DNA of 64,000 nucleotides from Rhizobacter sp. SG703. GTDB taxonomy: Bacteria; Pseudomonadota; Gammaproteobacteria; Burkholderiales; Burkholderiaceae_C. The stretch lies in NCBI RefSeq assembly GCF_012275445.1, contig NZ_JAAZQK010000001.1:648594-712593 (forward strand). The letters run 5' to 3'. The notes under the pieces are model-generated. The model searched no databases. It had not been told where the DNA came from and saw only the letters and a list, made by a program, of their open reading frames with translations. Positions 17,437 through 30,539 of this stretch are shown piece after piece. Within the stretch, counting starts at the first letter, position 1, and each line of letters begins with the position of its first letter. The position numbers and the translations under genes are program-made.

Positions 17437-20400
17437 ATGCCCACCATCGTCCAAACCCAACACGGCAAGGTGTCCGCACTGTGGGGTGCCGCGCTGATCC
17501 GCACGCCCGACGGCCACGTCCGCGCGCTGCAGATCGGCGACGTGGTGAACAAGGGCGACGTGGTGCTGACGACGCAGGACGGCATCGTGCGGCTCGACGA
17601 CGTCGACGCACCGACGATGGCCGCGGCACCGAAGGTTCCCGCGACGGCCGACACCGACATCGATCGGGTGATCGCCGAGCTGAACCAGCCCGATTCGCAG
17701 ACCGCCCCGGCGGCCGGCCTGACCGGCGGCGGTGGCGGCGGCCTGACCCCGGGCCTGCGTGTCGACCGCATCGCTGAAAACATCACGCCGGCCTCGCTCG
17801 AACTCGCCGACACCGCCGCGGCGGCGCCCGCGACCACCCCGATCGTGGCCACCACGCCGACCGGCGACGGCCTTGCTGCCGCTCCGGCCCCCGCCGCTGC
17901 ACCCGCCCCGGCCCCGACCCCGGCCGGCCCGCCGCCGGCCCCGCAGAACGCCGCACCGTCGGCCATCGCCGGCAATGCCAGCGGCCTCGAAGACAGCACG
18001 CTGCCGCTGCCGCTGCGTGGCAGCGATGCCGATGGCAACGTGGTCTCGGTCACGATCGTCTCCATCCCGGCCGGCGCCAGCCTGCTGCTGGCCGACGGCG
18101 TCACCGTCGTCACCGCCGGCCAGACGCTGAGCGCCGCCGATGCCGCCGGGCTGCTGTTCAAGCCCGCTGCCGATTTCAACGGCAATTCCAGCGTCAGCTT
18201 CACCGTCACCGACGACAGCGGCGCCGTCTCGGCGCCGGCCAGCGTCGCGATCTCGGTCACGCCGGTCAACGACCTGCCGGTCGCCACCAGCGTCCCGGCC
18301 GGCTCGGGCCTCGAAGACACGACCATCGCCGTCCACCTGGGCGGCAGCGACATCGACGGCAGCGTGACCAGCGTCACCGTCACCACGCTGCCGCAGCACG
18401 GCACGCTGTACCTGCCCGACGGCACGACCCCGGTCAGCGCCGGCACGCCCATGTCGGCCGCAGACGCGGCCAACCTGGTGTTCCGCCCGGATCCGAACTA
18501 CCACGGCTCGACCGACATCGGCTTCACCGTCACCGACAACGAAGGCGGCACCTCGGCACCGGCCAGCGTGCCGGTCATCGTGACGCCCGAAGGCACCAGC
18601 ATCGCCCTGACCGCATCGGCGGCCACGGTGACCGAAGGCGGCAGCCTCAGCTACACCGCGACGCTGAACAACCCGGTCGCCGGCAGCCCGCTGGTGATCA
18701 CGCTGAGCAACGGCAGCACCATCACCATCCCGGTCGGCCAGAGCAGCGGCAGCAGCGCCCCGGTGCCGGTGCGCGCCGACGACGGCTACGTGCAGGGTCC
18801 GCAGACGGTCGCCGTCAGCGTCACCCAGGCGAGCGGCGGCGACTTCGCGTCGCTCGACCCGAACGCCAGCACCAGCAGCACGGTGGTCGACGACGCCGAT
18901 ACCACCAGCCTCACGCTGAGCCCGTCGGCCAGCACGCTGGCCGAAGGCGGCAGCATCGTCTACACCGCGACGCTGAACAACCCGGTGACCGGCTCGCCGC
19001 TGGTCATCACGCTGGACAACGGCCAGACCATCACGATCCCGGTCGGCCAGAGCAGCGCCAGCAGCGCGCCCTTCGTGGTGCGCGGCGACGACGCCTACGC
19101 GCAAGGCACGCAGACGCTGACGGTGGGCGTCGCGTCCACCAGCGGCGGCAACTTCGAAGGCCTCGCACCTGCGGCCCCGGTCAGCACCAGCGTCACCGAC
19201 AACGGCAGCCACAGCACCGTGGTGCTGAGCGCGTCGGCGGCCAGCGTCACCGAAGGCGGCAGCATCGTCTACACCGCCACCGTCAGCAGCCCGGTCAGCG
19301 GCACGCCGCTGGTGCTGACGCTGGACAACGGCCAGACCATCACCATTCCGGTCGGCCAGAGCAGCGCCAGCAGCGCGCCGTTCGCGGTGCGCGCCGACGA
19401 CCTGCTGGCCCAGGGCCCGCAGACCGTCACGGCCGCCATCGCCGGCAGCAGCGGCGGCGGCTACGAGTCGCTGACGCCGGTCGGCAGCCCGTCCACCTCG
19501 GTCACCGACGACGCCGACGCCACCACCGTCTCGCTGAGCGCCACGCCGTCGGTGGCCGAAGGCGGCAGCATCGTCTACACCGCCACCCTCGGCGCACCGG
19601 CCGCCACCGACGTGACGGTCACGCTCTCGAACGGCGCCACCATCACCATCGCCGCCGGCACCAGCAGCGGCTCGGTCGCGCACGCGGCGCCGGCCGACAG
19701 CGTCTATGCCGACGCGGGCAGCGTCTCGGCCACGATCAACGGCGCCACCGGCGGCGGCTTCGAGCAGCTGACGGTCAACCCGGCCGCGGCCGCCACCGCC
19801 GTGACCGACACGGTCGACACCACCACCGTCACGCTGACGGCCTCGCCGTCGGTGGTCGAGGGCGGCAGCATCGTCTACACCGCCAGCCTCGGCGCACCGG
19901 CGCTGACGCCGGTCACCGTGACGCTGTCGAACGGCGACGTGATCACGATCGCCGCCGGCGCCAGCAGCGGCTCGGTCGCGCATGCCACCGCCGCCGACGA
20001 CGTCTACACCAATGCCCACACGGTCTCGACGACGATCAGCAGCGCGAGCGGCGGCCAGTTCGAGAACCTGGCGCTGAACCCGGCGCCGGCCACGACCAGC
20101 GTCGCCGATTCGATCGACACCACCACCGTCAGCATCACCGGCAGCAGCACCGTCAACGAGGGCGCGGACGCGAGCTACACGCTGTCGCTGACCAGCCCGG
20201 CGCAGACCGCCGTCACCGTGACGCTGAGCTACAGCGGCACCGCCGCCGACGGCAGCGACTTCACCGGCGTCACCACGGTGACGATCCCGGCCGGCAGCAG
20301 CAGCGCGACGTTCAGCGTCGCCGCGCTGGCCGACGGCACGGCCGAGGGGCCGGAACAGTTCACCGTCAGCATCGCCGGCGCCACCGGAGGCAGTTTCGAG

Positions 20401-23400
20401 AACCTGGCGATCAGCGCCGGCAGCGGCAGCGTGAACACCGGCATCGTCGACGCCGACACCGCGACGCTGAGCCTGTCCGCCACGTCGGCGCTGACGGAAG
20501 CCGGCGGCAGCATCGTCTACACCGCGACGCTGAGCCAGGCCCCCACCACCGACCTGAGCGTCACGCTGAGCAACGGCGCGGTCATCACCGTGCAGGCCGG
20601 CCACCTGAGCGGCAGCACCAGCGTCGCGCTGCCGGCCAGCGACGACGTCTACGTCGACCCGGGCAGCGTCAGCGCGAGCATCCAGGGCACCACCGGCGGC
20701 GGCATCCCGATCACCGTCGACGCGACGCCGGCCGTCACCGCCGTCAACGACAGCATCGACACGACCACCGTGTCGCTCGCGGCCACGCCCAACGCGACCG
20801 AAGGCGGCAGCATCACCTACACCGCGACGCTGACCGCCGCGGCCCAGACCCCCGTCACCGTCAACCTGTCCAACGGCGACGTGATCACCATCGCCGCCGG
20901 TGCCACCACCGGCAGCGTGAGCCATGCCGCGCCCGCGAACGACGTGTACACCGGCAGCAGCACGGTGTCGGTGTCCATCGCCAACGCCAGCGGCGGCAAC
21001 TTCGAGCAGCTGGCCGTCGACCCGACGGCGGCGCAGACCCTCGTCACCGACAGCGTCGACACCACCACCGTCCGGCTGATCGCATCCGCCAGCGCGGTCG
21101 AGGGCGGCAACATCACCTACACCGCGCAACTCACCGCGGTGGCGCAGGCCGACGTGACCGTGACGCTGTCGAACGGCGCCACCATCACCATCCTCGCCGG
21201 GACGCAAAGCGGTTCGGTGAGCCATCCGGCCCCGGCCGACGACGTCTACGCCAACGCCGGCACCGTCAGCGCCACCATCACCGGCGCGACCGGCGGCAAG
21301 TTCGAGAACCTGGCGATCGATTCGACGCCGGCGCAGACCGCCATCGGCGACAGCATCGATGCCACCACGCTGACGCTGTCGGCCCCGGCCAGCGCCGTCG
21401 AAGGCGGCAGCATCACCTACACCGCGACGCTGGGCGCGGCGGCGCAGACGCCGGTCAGCGTCACGCTGTCGAACGGCGCGACGATCACCATCGCCGCCGG
21501 TGCCACCACCGGCACCGTCAGCGTCGCCGCCCCGGCCGACGATGCCTATGCCGGCCACGCGCCGGTCTCGGCGTCGATCACCGGCGCCACCGGCGGCAAC
21601 TTCGAGCAGCTGGACGTCGACACGACGCCGCGCTCGACCAGCATCACCGACAGCGCCGACACCACCACGCTGAGCCTGTCGGCCACCGGCAGCGTGATCG
21701 AAGGCGGCAGCATCACGTACACCGCGACGCTGACGCAGGCGGCGCAGACGCCGCTCACCGTCAACCTGTCGAACGGCGACGTCATCACCATCGCCGCCGG
21801 CGCCACCACCGGCAGCGTCACCCACGCCGCGCCGGCGAACGACGTCTACCTGAGCGGCGGCACCGTCAGCGCGACCATCGCGAACGCGAGCGGCGGCAAC
21901 TTCGAGAACCTCAGCGTCGACCCGACGGCGGCCAGCACCACGCTGACCGACAGCGTCGACGCGACGACGGTCGTGCTGGCGGCCACGCCGTCGGTGGTCG
22001 AGGGCGGCAGCATCGTCTACACCGCGACGCTCGGCGCGGTGGCGCAGGCACCGGTGCTGGTGACGCTGTCGAACGGCGACACCATCACCATCGCCGCCGG
22101 CCAGTTCAGCGGCTCGGTCTCGCACCCGACCGCGGCCAACGACGTCTACCTCAACGGCGGCACGGTCTCGACCACCATCGCCAGCGCCGCTGGCGGCAAC
22201 TTCGAGCAGCTGGCGCCGAGCGCCGCCGCCGCGACGACGACGGTCACCGATTCGATCGACACGACGACGCTGAGCATCACCGGCAGCGGCAGCGTCACCG
22301 AAGGTGCAAGCGCCGGCTACACGCTGTCGCTGACCAGCCCGGCGCAAGGCCCGGTCACCGTGACGCTGAGCTACAGCGGCACGGCCGCCGACGGCAGCGA
22401 CTACACCGGCGTCGCCACCGTGACCATTCCCGCCGGCAGCAGCAGCGCGAACTTCAGCATCCCGACGCTGGACGACGCCGTGGCCGAAGGCAGCGAGCAC
22501 TTCACCGTCAGCGTGGCCTCGGCCACCGGCGGCGGTTTCGAGAACCTGGTCGTCAGCGCCGCCAATGGCAGCGTCACCACCGGCATCGTCGACAACGACA
22601 GCGCGACGCTGAGCCTGTCGGCCACGTCCGGTCTCACCGAAGCCGGCGGCAACATCGTCTACACCGCCACGCTGACCCAGGCGCCGGTGAGCGACCTGAG
22701 CGTGACGCTGTCGAACGGCGCGGTCATCACGATCGCGGCCGGCCAGCTGAGCGGCACTGCGACAGTGGCCGTGGCACCCGGCGACGACGTCTACGTCGAC
22801 CCGACCAGCGTCAGCGCCACCATCCAGGGCACGAGCGGCGGCGGCATCCTGCTGAACATCGATCCGACGGCGGCGGTCACGACAATCGCCGACACCCCCG
22901 ACACGACGACGGTCACGCTGAAAGCGTCGGCGACCAGCGTCGCCGAAGGCGGCAGCATCGTCTACACCGCCAGCGTCGACCACCCGGTGACCGGCTCGCC
23001 GCTGGTGCTGGTGCTGTCGAACGGCCAGAGCATCACCATCGCCGTCGGCCAGAGCAGCGGCAACAGCGCGCCGTTCGCGGTGCGCCCCGACGACGCTTAT
23101 GCGCAAGGCGACCAGCCGCTGAACGTCGGCATCGTGTCGCACAGCGGTGCCAACTACGAGAACCTGGCCACCGGCAGCACGGTGGCGACCACCGTCACCG
23201 ACAACGCCAGCACGACCACCGTGACGCTGAGTGCGTCGACGGCGTCGGTGGCCGAAGGCGGCAGCATCGTCTACACCGCGTCGGTGAACCAGCCGGTGTC
23301 CGGCCAGGACTTCGTCGTCACGCTGAGCAACGGCCAGACCATCACCATCCCGGTCGGCCAGAGCAGCGCCGACAGCGCGCCCTTCGCGGTGCGCGCGGAC

Positions 23401-26400
23401 GATGCGTATGCGCAGGGCACGCAGACGCTGAACGTCGGCGTCAGCGCGACCAGCGGCGGCAACTACGAGGCCGTGGCGCACACGTCGACGGTCAGCACCG
23501 CCGTCACCGACGACGGCGACCTGACGACCGTCACGCTGAAGGCATCGTCGGCCTCGGTGGCCGAGGGCACGGGCGTCAGCTACACCGCCACGCTCGACCA
23601 TGCCGTCACCGGCTCCGACTTCGTGATCACGCTGAGCAACGGCCAGACGATCACGATCCCGGTCGGCCAGTCCAGCGCCAGCAGCCCGGCCGTCGTGCTG
23701 CGTGCCGACGACGTCGACGCGCAGGGTTCGCAATCGGTGGTGGTCGGCGTCACCGGCACGGCCGGCGGCAACTTCGAGGCGCTCAACACCGCCAGCACCG
23801 CCAGCACCAGCGTCACCGACGACGCCGATGCGACGACCGTCACGCTGAAGGCGTCGAGCGGCTCGGTGTCCGAAGGCGGCAACATCGTCTACACCGCCGA
23901 ACTCGACCATGCGGTGAGCGGCCAGGACCTGGTGCTGACGCTGACCAACGGGCAGAGCATCACGATCGCAGTCGGCCAGACCAGCGGCAGCTCGGCACCG
24001 TTCGCTGTGCGCGCGGACGATGCCTATGTGCAGGGCACGCAGACGCTGAGCGTCGGCGTCGGCTCGCACACCGGCGGCAACTTCGAGGCGCTGACGACCA
24101 CCAGCACCGTCAGTACCGACGTCAACGACAACGGCACGCAGACGGTCGCCACGGTGACGGCGTCGGCCGGCGCGGTGGCCGAAGGCACGGCGGTCAGCTA
24201 CACCGTCACGCTGAACCAGGCGGTCACCGGCTCCGATTTCAGCGTGACGCTGAGCAACGGCCAGAGCGTGACCATTCCGGTCGGCCAGAGCTCGGCCAGC
24301 ACCGCGGCCCTGGTGCTGCGCGGCGACGACGCGCATATGCAAGGCACGCAGACGGTGTCGGTCGGCATCACCGGCACCAGCGGCGGCAATTTCGAGGCGG
24401 TGAACAGCAGCTCGACGGCCCAGGTGGACGTGAGCGACGACGCCGACGTGACGACGGTGTCGATCAGCGGCGCGAGCAGCGTCGCCGAAGGCGCGAGCGC
24501 CGGCTACACGCTGACGCTGGACCACGTCGCCGCCACGCCGGTGACCGTGACGCTGAGCTACAGCGGCGTCGCCGCCGATGGAAGCGACTACACCGGTGTC
24601 GCCACCGTCACCATCCCGGCCGGCAGCAGCAGCGCCAGCTTCAACCTGGCGACCATCGACGACGCGCTGGCCGAGGGCACCGAGAGCTTCACCGTGACGG
24701 TGACCGGCGCGAGCGGCGGCGGCTTCGAGAGCCTGGCCGTGGGCAGCGCGAACAGCGTCACCACCGGCATCGTCGACAACGACAGCGCGACGCTGAGCCT
24801 GTCGGCCACGTCCGGTCTCACCGAGGCCGGCGGCAACATCGTCTACACCGCCACGCTGACCCAGGCGCCGGTGAGCGACATGACGGTGACCCTGTCGAAC
24901 GGGGCGAGCATCACGATCCTGGCCGGGCACCTGAGCGGCAACACGCAGGTGGCGGTGGCCGCGAGCGACGACGTGTATGTCGACCCGACCAGCGTGTCGG
25001 CGACGATCCAGGGCACGAGCGGCGGCGGCATCCTGCTGTCGATCGACCCGACACCGGCCGTCACGGCCATCGCCGATACCGTCGACACCACCACTGTCAC
25101 GTTGAGCGCCTCGACCAACTCGGTCTCCGAAGGCGGCAGCATCGTCTACACGGCCAACGTCGACCACGTCGTCACCGGCTCGCCGCTGGTGCTGACCCTC
25201 AGCAACGGCCAAACCATCACCATCGCTGCCGGCCAGTCCAGCGGCACCAGTGCCGCCTTCGCCGTGCGCGCCGACGACGCCTACACCCAGGGCGACCAGA
25301 CCGTCTCGGTCGGCATCAGCTCGCACACCGGCGGCAACTACGAGGCGTTGACGACCACGTCGACCGTGTCCACGACGGTCACCGACAACGCCAGCGCGAC
25401 CACCGTCACGCTCACGCCCTCGGCCACGTCCGTCGCCGAAGGCGGCAGCATCAGCTACACCGCCAGCGTCAACAATCCGGTCACCGGTTCGCCCTTCGTC
25501 GTCACGCTGTCCAACGGCCAGACGATCACGATCCCGGTCGGTCAATCCAGCGCGAGCAGCGCGGCCACTGCCGTGCGTGCGGACGACTTCTACGCCCAAG
25601 GGAATCAGACCGTCTCGGTCGGCATCACCAATACCGCGGGTGGCAACTTCGAGGCTGTCACCACGACGAGCACCGCCAGCACCACCGTCACCGACGACGG
25701 CGACGCCACCGTCGTCACGCTGAGCGCTTCGGCCAACTCGGTCTCCGAAGGCGGCAGCATCGTCTACACGGCCAACGTCGACCACGTCGTCACCGGCTCG
25801 CCGCTGGTGCTGACCCTCAGCAACGGGCAGACCATCACCATCGCTGCCGGCCAGTCCAGCGGCACCAGTGCCGCCTTCGCCGTGCGCGCCGACGACGCCT
25901 ACACCCAGGGCGACCAGACTGTCTCGGTCAGCATCAGCTCGCACACCGGCGGCAACTACGAGGCGTTGACGACCACCAGCACCGTCAGCACCACCGTCAC
26001 CGACAACGCCAGCGCAACCACGGTCACCCTCACGCCCTCGGCCACGTCCGTCGCCGAAGGTGGCAGCATCAGCTACACCGCCAGCGTCAACAATCCGGTC
26101 ACCGGTTCGCCCTTCGTCGTCACGCTGTCCAACGGTCAGACCATCACGATCCCGGTCGGTCAATCCAGCGCGAGCAGCGCGGCCACCGCCGTGCGTGCGG
26201 ACGACTTCTACGCCCAAGGCAACCAGACCGTCTCGGTCGGCATCACCAATACCGCGGGTGGCAACTTCGAGGCTGTCACCACGACGAGCACGGCCAGCAC
26301 CACCGTCACCGACGACGGCGACGCCACCGTCGTCACGCTGAGCGCTTCGGCCAACTCGGTCTCCGAAGGCGGCAGCATCGTCTACACGGCCAACGTCGAC

Positions 26401-29400
26401 CACGTCGTCACCGGTTCGCCGCTGGTGCTCACCCTCAGCAACGGGCAGACCATCACCATTGCTGCCGGCCAGTCCAGCGGCACCAGTGCCGCCTTCGCCG
26501 TGCGCGCCGACGACGCCTACACCCAGGGCGACCAGACTGTCTCGGTCAGCATCAGCTCGCACACCGGCGGCAACTACGAGGCGTTGACGACCACCAGCAC
26601 CGTCAGCACCACCGTCACCGACAACGCCAGCGCAACCACGGTCACCCTCACGCCCTCGGCCACGTCCGTCGCCGAAGGTGGCAGCATCAGCTACACCGCC
26701 AGCGTCAACAATCCGGTCACCGGTTCGCCCTTCGTCGTCACGCTGTCCAACGGCCAGACGATCACGATCCCGGTCGGTCAATCCAGCGCGAGCAGCGCGC
26801 CCTTCGCGGTGCGCGGCGACGACGCGTATGTCCAGGGCACGCAGACGCTGAACGTCGGCGTCAGCTCGACCAGCGGCGGCAACTACGAGGCCGTGACGCA
26901 CACGTCGACGGCCAGCACCAGCGTCACCGACGACGCCGATGCGACGACCGTCACGCTGAAGGCGTCGAGCAGTTCGGTGTCCGAAGGCGGCAGCATCGTC
27001 TACACCGCCGAGCTCGACCATGCGGTGAGCGGCCAGGACCTGGTGCTGACGCTGACCAACGGCCAGAGCATCACGATCGCAGTCGGCCAGACCAGCGGCA
27101 GCTCGGCACCGTTCGCTGTGCGCGCGGACGATGCCTATGTGCAGGGCACGCAGACGCTGAGCGTCGGCGTCGGCTCGCACACCGGCGGCAACTTCGAGGC
27201 GCTGACGACCACCAGCACCGTCAGAACCGACGTCACCGACAACGCCAGCGCGACCACCGTCATCCTCAGCAGTTCGGCCAACTCCGTCGTCGAAGGCGGC
27301 AGCGTCACCTACACCGCGACGCTCGACCACGCCGTCACCGGCTCGCCGCTGGTGCTGACCCTGAGCAACGGCCAGACCATCACCATCCCGGTCGGCCAGT
27401 CCAGCGCGAGCGCCGCGCCTTATGTGCCACGTGCCGACGATGCCTATGCTCAAGGCACGCAGACGATCACCGTCGGTGTGTCCTCCAGCTCGGGCGGCAA
27501 CTTCGAGGCGCTGACCACCTCGTCGACCGTGGCCACTTCGGTCACCGACGACAGCGACGTGACCACCGTCAGCCTGTCGGGGTCGAGCACCGTCACCGAG
27601 GGCGGCGCAGCCACCTACACGCTGACACTGAGCAACCCCGCCACCAGCGCCGTCACCGTCACGCTGAACTACACCGGCACCGCGAGCAATGGCACCGACT
27701 ACACCGGCGTCACGACCGTCACGATCCCCGCCGGCGCCAGCAGCGCCAATTTCAGCGTCGCAACGGCCGCCGATGGCCGCGACGAACCGAACGAAACGAT
27801 CGTGGTCTCCATCGGCACCGTCATCGGAGGCGGATTCGAAGCCATCGCGCCGCATGCCACGAACAACACGCTGACCACTTCCCTGGTCGACAACGACCCG
27901 ACCCCGACGCTGTCGATCAACAACGTCACCGTCAACGAAGCCGCCGGCACGGCCACCTTCACGGTGACGCTGTCGGCCGCGTCGGGCCAGGCCGTCTCGG
28001 TCAACTACGGCATGTCCAACGGCACCGCCACGGCCGGCTCCGACTACGCCGCGTCCAGCGGTACGCTCACCTTCGCCGCGGGCTCGACCGTCCAGACCAT
28101 CACGGTCCCGATCACCAACGACACCCTCGCCGAGGCCACCGAGACCTTCAACGTCACGCTGAGCGGCGCCACGAACGCGACCATCGCGGTGGCCACCGGC
28201 GTCGGCAGCATCATCGACAACGACCAGCCGCCGGCGATCGACCTCGATTCGAACAACTCCACCGCCACAGGCGTCGGCTACGCGACCACCTTCATCGAGA
28301 ACGGCTCGGGTGTCTCGATCGCCGATTCCGACATCAAGATCACCGACGTCGACAGCGCATCGCTGGCCAGCGCCACCATCACGCTGACGAACGCCAAGAG
28401 TGGCGACGTGCTGACCGTCGGCACGCTGCCGGCGGGCATCACCGCCAACGTCGTGGGCAACGTCATCACGCTCAGCGGTGCCGCGTCGCTCGCCAGCTAC
28501 GAGACGGCGATTCGCGCGATCACCTACTCGAACTCCAGCGACACGCCCGACACCACCAACCGCGTGATCACCGTCGTCGCCAACGACGGCACCAGCAACA
28601 GCGCCACCGCGACGACGACGATCAGCGTGGTCGCCGTCAACGACGCCCCGGTGGCCCACAGCGACGAGGCCAGCGTCACCGCTGCGGCCACGCTGAGCGT
28701 CACGGCCGCGGACGGCGTGATCCTGTCGGCGGCCACGCCGGCCGGCACCGACACCGACCCCGAAGGCAATGCCTTGACCGTCGCGTTCGCCGTCGCCGGA
28801 ACCGGCACTCCGGCGACCGCGATCACCGCCGCCGGCACCACCATCACCGGCACCTACGGCACGCTGACGCTGAAGAGCGACGGCAGCTACAGCTACGCGG
28901 CCAGCAACGCCAATGCAGTCGCGACCGGCACCACGGTCGACGACGTGTTCACCTACCAGGTCAAGGACCCGAGCGGCGCCACGTCGAACACGACGCTGAC
29001 GGTCCACGTCGCCGGCCAGGCCGACACGCTGACCGCCAGCACGCCGACCACGACGGTCGTCACCAACACCCTGGGCCTGAACGGCGAGTACTACGGCTAC
29101 AACGAAAGCGCGGTGAACGGCAACCGCCGCCACAGCGACGACGGGAGCGTGGGCAACCTCAACCAAGTGTCGGACTTCAACACGCTGGTCAACGCCCGCA
29201 ATGCGGCAATGGGCGGCAGCAACGCCATCCTCGGCACCTCGACCGCAGCCGTCACCGGCACGGTCGATGCCCGCTTCCTTGCGAAGACCATCGACTACGG
29301 CAGCGCGCCTGAGGTCACCAACTCGCTGGGCTCGAACAAGAATGTCGCAGCCGGTGGCTCCACCGCGACGCTGACCGACAGCAACAGCTCGCTGTACAAG

Positions 29401-30474
29401 TTCCTCGACCGCACCGGCACCGGCGGCCCCGATGTCGGCTCGCTGAAGATCGAGACCGGCACCGGCGCCGGCAGCGTCGGCGGGTCCGGTCCGTCGAGCG
29501 GCCTGGGCACCACCACCGACGCAGGCATCCGCCTGACCGGCGAGGTGTACATGGCGGCCGGCAGCTACGACATCCGCGTCACCGCGGACGACGGCTTCCG
29601 CCTGAAACTCGACGGCCACCAGGTCGCGATCTTCGACGACATCCAGTCGCCGACCACCCGCGTCTACACCGGCGTGCCGATCACCGGCGGGCTGACGGCG
29701 ATGGAACTGCTCTATTGGGAGCAAGGCGGCAACGCGGTGCTGAAGATCGAGATCAAGGCCACGGGGTCGGCGGACACGAGCTACCAGACGCTGGGCACGA
29801 GCAGCTTCGCGATGTTCAGCGATGCGAATGCGCCGACGCTGTCGGACACGCAGGACATCGTGCTGAACAGCGGCCAGTACGTGATCCGCACCGGCTCCAC
29901 GCTGGACGGCGGGGTCGGCAACGACACGCTGACCGGCAGCGCCGCTCGCGACAAGCTGATCGGCGGCGACGGCAACGACTCGATGAATGGCGGCGCGGCC
30001 GACGACACGCTGATCGGCGGCAAGGGCAACGACCTGCTGACCGGCGGCGCCGGCCACGACGTTTTCCAGTGGAAGTTCGCCGACCAGGGCACGGTCGCGG
30101 CACCGGCGCGCGACGTGATCACCGATTTCGACAACGCCAACAACTCCGGCGACGTGCTCGACCTGCGCGACCTGCTGGTCGGCGAATCGCACACGGCGAA
30201 CGGCGTGACGACCGCGACCAACATCGGCACCAACAACGCGACCGCGATCACCGTCGACCACGGCAACCTGAGCAACTACCTGCACTTCTCGGTAGTGGGT
30301 GGCAACACGGTGGTCGAGGTCAGCACGACCGGCGGCTTCACCGGCGGCACCTACAACGCCGGTGCGGTGAACCAGGTGATCACGATCAACAACCTGAACC
30401 TCGTCGGTACGTTCACGAACGACAACCAGGTGCTCGACGACCTGCTGAAGCGCGGCAAGCTGGTGGTGGATTGA
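17437..30474 (+). CDS. Giant RTX biofilm adhesin with LapA-type retention module (4,345 aa)
   Basis: A secreted surface adhesin. Residues 1-80 form the retention module ([19 protein letters not shown]), followed by PAAG at 91-94, a Gly run and [11 protein letters not shown], the pattern around LapG cleavage sites. Two cadherin-like domains (about 170-390) lead into about 30 immunoglobulin-like repeats of about 100 residues (core EGGSIVYTA ... [15 protein letters not shown] ... SVTDD), then Calx-beta domains (27.5-28.2 kb), cadherin/VCBS-like segments (28.2-29.0 kb), a PA14-like lectin domain (29.05-29.8 kb, [20 protein letters not shown]), RTX calcium repeats (29.9-30.06 kb, [11 protein letters not shown]) and a C-terminal type I secretion signal. 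GAGGAAA precedes the ATG. It lies behind lapB-lapC and faces lapD-lapG, which should export, hold and release it. Near-identical internal repeats make copy number unstable. Confidence 0.95.
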   Translation: MPTIVQTQHGKVSALWGAALIRTPDGHVRALQIGDVVNKGDVVLTTQDGIVRLDDVDAPTMAAAPKVPATADTDIDRVIAELNQPDSQTAPAAGLTGGGGGGLTPGLRVDRIAENITPASLELADTAAAAPATTPIVATTPTGDGLAAAPAPAAAPAPAPTPAGPPPAPQNAAPSAIAGNASGLEDSTLPLPLRGSDADGNVVSVTIVSIPAGASLLLADGVTVVTAGQTLSAADAAGLLFKPAADFNGNSSVSFTVTDDSGAVSAPASVAISVTPVNDLPVATSVPAGSGLEDTTIAVHLGGSDIDGSVTSVTVTTLPQHGTLYLPDGTTPVSAGTPMSAADAANLVFRPDPNYHGSTDIGFTVTDNEGGTSAPASVPVIVTPEGTSIALTASAATVTEGGSLSYTATLNNPVAGSPLVITLSNGSTITIPVGQSSGSSAPVPVRADDGYVQGPQTVAVSVTQASGGDFASLDPNASTSSTVVDDADTTSLTLSPSASTLAEGGSIVYTATLNNPVTGSPLVITLDNGQTITIPVGQSSASSAPFVVRGDDAYAQGTQTLTVGVASTSGGNFEGLAPAAPVSTSVTDNGSHSTVVLSASAASVTEGGSIVYTATVSSPVSGTPLVLTLDNGQTITIPVGQSSASSAPFAVRADDLLAQGPQTVTAAIAGSSGGGYESLTPVGSPSTSVTDDADATTVSLSATPSVAEGGSIVYTATLGAPAATDVTVTLSNGATITIAAGTSSGSVAHAAPADSVYADAGSVSATINGATGGGFEQLTVNPAAAATAVTDTVDTTTVTLTASPSVVEGGSIVYTASLGAPALTPVTVTLSNGDVITIAAGASSGSVAHATAADDVYTNAHTVSTTISSASGGQFENLALNPAPATTSVADSIDTTTVSITGSSTVNEGADASYTLSLTSPAQTAVTVTLSYSGTAADGSDFTGVTTVTIPAGSSSATFSVAALADGTAEGPEQFTVSIAGATGGSFENLAISAGSGSVNTGIVDADTATLSLSATSALTEAGGSIVYTATLSQAPTTDLSVTLSNGAVITVQAGHLSGSTSVALPASDDVYVDPGSVSASIQGTTGGGIPITVDATPAVTAVNDSIDTTTVSLAATPNATEGGSITYTATLTAAAQTPVTVNLSNGDVITIAAGATTGSVSHAAPANDVYTGSSTVSVSIANASGGNFEQLAVDPTAAQTLVTDSVDTTTVRLIASASAVEGGNITYTAQLTAVAQADVTVTLSNGATITILAGTQSGSVSHPAPADDVYANAGTVSATITGATGGKFENLAIDSTPAQTAIGDSIDATTLTLSAPASAVEGGSITYTATLGAAAQTPVSVTLSNGATITIAAGATTGTVSVAAPADDAYAGHAPVSASITGATGGNFEQLDVDTTPRSTSITDSADTTTLSLSATGSVIEGGSITYTATLTQAAQTPLTVNLSNGDVITIAAGATTGSVTHAAPANDVYLSGGTVSATIANASGGNFENLSVDPTAASTTLTDSVDATTVVLAATPSVVEGGSIVYTATLGAVAQAPVLVTLSNGDTITIAAGQFSGSVSHPTAANDVYLNGGTVSTTIASAAGGNFEQLAPSAAAATTTVTDSIDTTTLSITGSGSVTEGASAGYTLSLTSPAQGPVTVTLSYSGTAADGSDYTGVATVTIPAGSSSANFSIPTLDDAVAEGSEHFTVSVASATGGGFENLVVSAANGSVTTGIVDNDSATLSLSATSGLTEAGGNIVYTATLTQAPVSDLSVTLSNGAVITIAAGQLSGTATVAVAPGDDVYVDPTSVSATIQGTSGGGILLNIDPTAAVTTIADTPDTTTVTLKASATSVAEGGSIVYTASVDHPVTGSPLVLVLSNGQSITIAVGQSSGNSAPFAVRPDDAYAQGDQPLNVGIVSHSGANYENLATGSTVATTVTDNASTTTVTLSASTASVAEGGSIVYTASVNQPVSGQDFVVTLSNGQTITIPVGQSSADSAPFAVRADDAYAQGTQTLNVGVSATSGGNYEAVAHTSTVSTAVTDDGDLTTVTLKASSASVAEGTGVSYTATLDHAVTGSDFVITLSNGQTITIPVGQSSASSPAVVLRADDVDAQGSQSVVVGVTGTAGGNFEALNTASTASTSVTDDADATTVTLKASSGSVSEGGNIVYTAELDHAVSGQDLVLTLTNGQSITIAVGQTSGSSAPFAVRADDAYVQGTQTLSVGVGSHTGGNFEALTTTSTVSTDVNDNGTQTVATVTASAGAVAEGTAVSYTVTLNQAVTGSDFSVTLSNGQSVTIPVGQSSASTAALVLRGDDAHMQGTQTVSVGITGTSGGNFEAVNSSSTAQVDVSDDADVTTVSISGASSVAEGASAGYTLTLDHVAATPVTVTLSYSGVAADGSDYTGVATVTIPAGSSSASFNLATIDDALAEGTESFTVTVTGASGGGFESLAVGSANSVTTGIVDNDSATLSLSATSGLTEAGGNIVYTATLTQAPVSDMTVTLSNGASITILAGHLSGNTQVAVAASDDVYVDPTSVSATIQGTSGGGILLSIDPTPAVTAIADTVDTTTVTLSASTNSVSEGGSIVYTANVDHVVTGSPLVLTLSNGQTITIAAGQSSGTSAAFAVRADDAYTQGDQTVSVGISSHTGGNYEALTTTSTVSTTVTDNASATTVTLTPSATSVAEGGSISYTASVNNPVTGSPFVVTLSNGQTITIPVGQSSASSAATAVRADDFYAQGNQTVSVGITNTAGGNFEAVTTTSTASTTVTDDGDATVVTLSASANSVSEGGSIVYTANVDHVVTGSPLVLTLSNGQTITIAAGQSSGTSAAFAVRADDAYTQGDQTVSVSISSHTGGNYEALTTTSTVSTTVTDNASATTVTLTPSATSVAEGGSISYTASVNNPVTGSPFVVTLSNGQTITIPVGQSSASSAATAVRADDFYAQGNQTVSVGITNTAGGNFEAVTTTSTASTTVTDDGDATVVTLSASANSVSEGGSIVYTANVDHVVTGSPLVLTLSNGQTITIAAGQSSGTSAAFAVRADDAYTQGDQTVSVSISSHTGGNYEALTTTSTVSTTVTDNASATTVTLTPSATSVAEGGSISYTASVNNPVTGSPFVVTLSNGQTITIPVGQSSASSAPFAVRGDDAYVQGTQTLNVGVSSTSGGNYEAVTHTSTASTSVTDDADATTVTLKASSSSVSEGGSIVYTAELDHAVSGQDLVLTLTNGQSITIAVGQTSGSSAPFAVRADDAYVQGTQTLSVGVGSHTGGNFEALTTTSTVRTDVTDNASATTVILSSSANSVVEGGSVTYTATLDHAVTGSPLVLTLSNGQTITIPVGQSSASAAPYVPRADDAYAQGTQTITVGVSSSSGGNFEALTTSSTVATSVTDDSDVTTVSLSGSSTVTEGGAATYTLTLSNPATSAVTVTLNYTGTASNGTDYTGVTTVTIPAGASSANFSVATAADGRDEPNETIVVSIGTVIGGGFEAIAPHATNNTLTTSLVDNDPTPTLSINNVTVNEAAGTATFTVTLSAASGQAVSVNYGMSNGTATAGSDYAASSGTLTFAAGSTVQTITVPITNDTLAEATETFNVTLSGATNATIAVATGVGSIIDNDQPPAIDLDSNNSTATGVGYATTFIENGSGVSIADSDIKITDVDSASLASATITLTNAKSGDVLTVGTLPAGITANVVGNVITLSGAASLASYETAIRAITYSNSSDTPDTTNRVITVVANDGTSNSATATTTISVVAVNDAPVAHSDEASVTAAATLSVTAADGVILSAATPAGTDTDPEGNALTVAFAVAGTGTPATAITAAGTTITGTYGTLTLKSDGSYSYAASNANAVATGTTVDDVFTYQVKDPSGATSNTTLTVHVAGQADTLTASTPTTTVVTNTLGLNGEYYGYNESAVNGNRRHSDDGSVGNLNQVSDFNTLVNARNAAMGGSNAILGTSTAAVTGTVDARFLAKTIDYGSAPEVTNSLGSNKNVAAGGSTATLTDSNSSLYKFLDRTGTGGPDVGSLKIETGTGAGSVGGSGPSSGLGTTTDAGIRLTGEVYMAAGSYDIRVTADDGFRLKLDGHQVAIFDDIQSPTTRVYTGVPITGGLTAMELLYWEQGGNAVLKIEIKATGSADTSYQTLGTSSFAMFSDANAPTLSDTQDIVLNSGQYVIRTGSTLDGGVGNDTLTGSAARDKLIGGDGNDSMNGGAADDTLIGGKGNDLLTGGAGHDVFQWKFADQGTVAAPARDVITDFDNANNSGDVLDLRDLLVGESHTANGVTTATNIGTNNATAITVDHGNLSNYLHFSVVGGNTVVEVSTTGGFTGGTYNAGAVNQVITINNLNLVGTFTNDNQVLDDLLKRGKLVVD
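25122..26799 (+). repeat. Near-identical 618-bp tandem repeats within the adhesin gene
   Basis: The same sequence starts at 25122, 25740 and 26358, exactly 618 bp (206 residues, two Ig-like domains) apart. Two full copies and about 440 bp of a third are almost identical, far closer than the other repeats in the gene, showing recent duplication. A further near-identical segment occurs at about 23815-24120 and 26926-27231 (offset 3,111 bp). Confidence 0.9.
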
Positions 30475-30478
30475 TCGC

Positions 30479-30504
30479 GTCGCCCGGATGCAGATCCGGG
30501 CGAC
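30479..30504 (+). terminator. Hairpin after the adhesin gene
   Basis: A perfect 11-bp inverted repeat, GTCGCCCGGAT and ATCCGGGCGAC, with a 4-base loop starts five bases after the adhesin stop. There is no T-run on the plus strand, so termination is likely but not certain. Confidence 0.6.
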
Positions 30505-30513
30505 GTGACCGTG

Positions 30514-30535
30514 AAACCCGGATTGGCAACCGGGC
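30514..30535 (-). terminator. Probable terminator region of the lapG-lapD transcript
   Basis: On the minus strand a CCCGG/CCGGG stem with an 8-base loop (30517-30534) is followed by TTT, just beyond the lapD stop at 30540. The stem is short; together with the neighbouring hairpin it separates two converging genes. Confidence 0.45.
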
Positions 30536-30539
30536 TACA

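Noticed and set aside
18600..27540. Regular repeats that could suggest a CRISPR array or satellite
   Set aside because: The roughly 300-bp period, the in-frame coding and the Ig-like protein pattern explain them; there are no short identical repeats with unique spacers.
17338..30285. A 4,315-residue open frame antisense to the adhesin
   Set aside because: It is codon-aligned with the adhesin, so it stays open simply because TCA, TTA and CTA codons are unused. Its product is a low-complexity Gly/Asp/Arg/Ala repeat with no domain, no ribosome binding site, and it extends into the upstream intergenic region.
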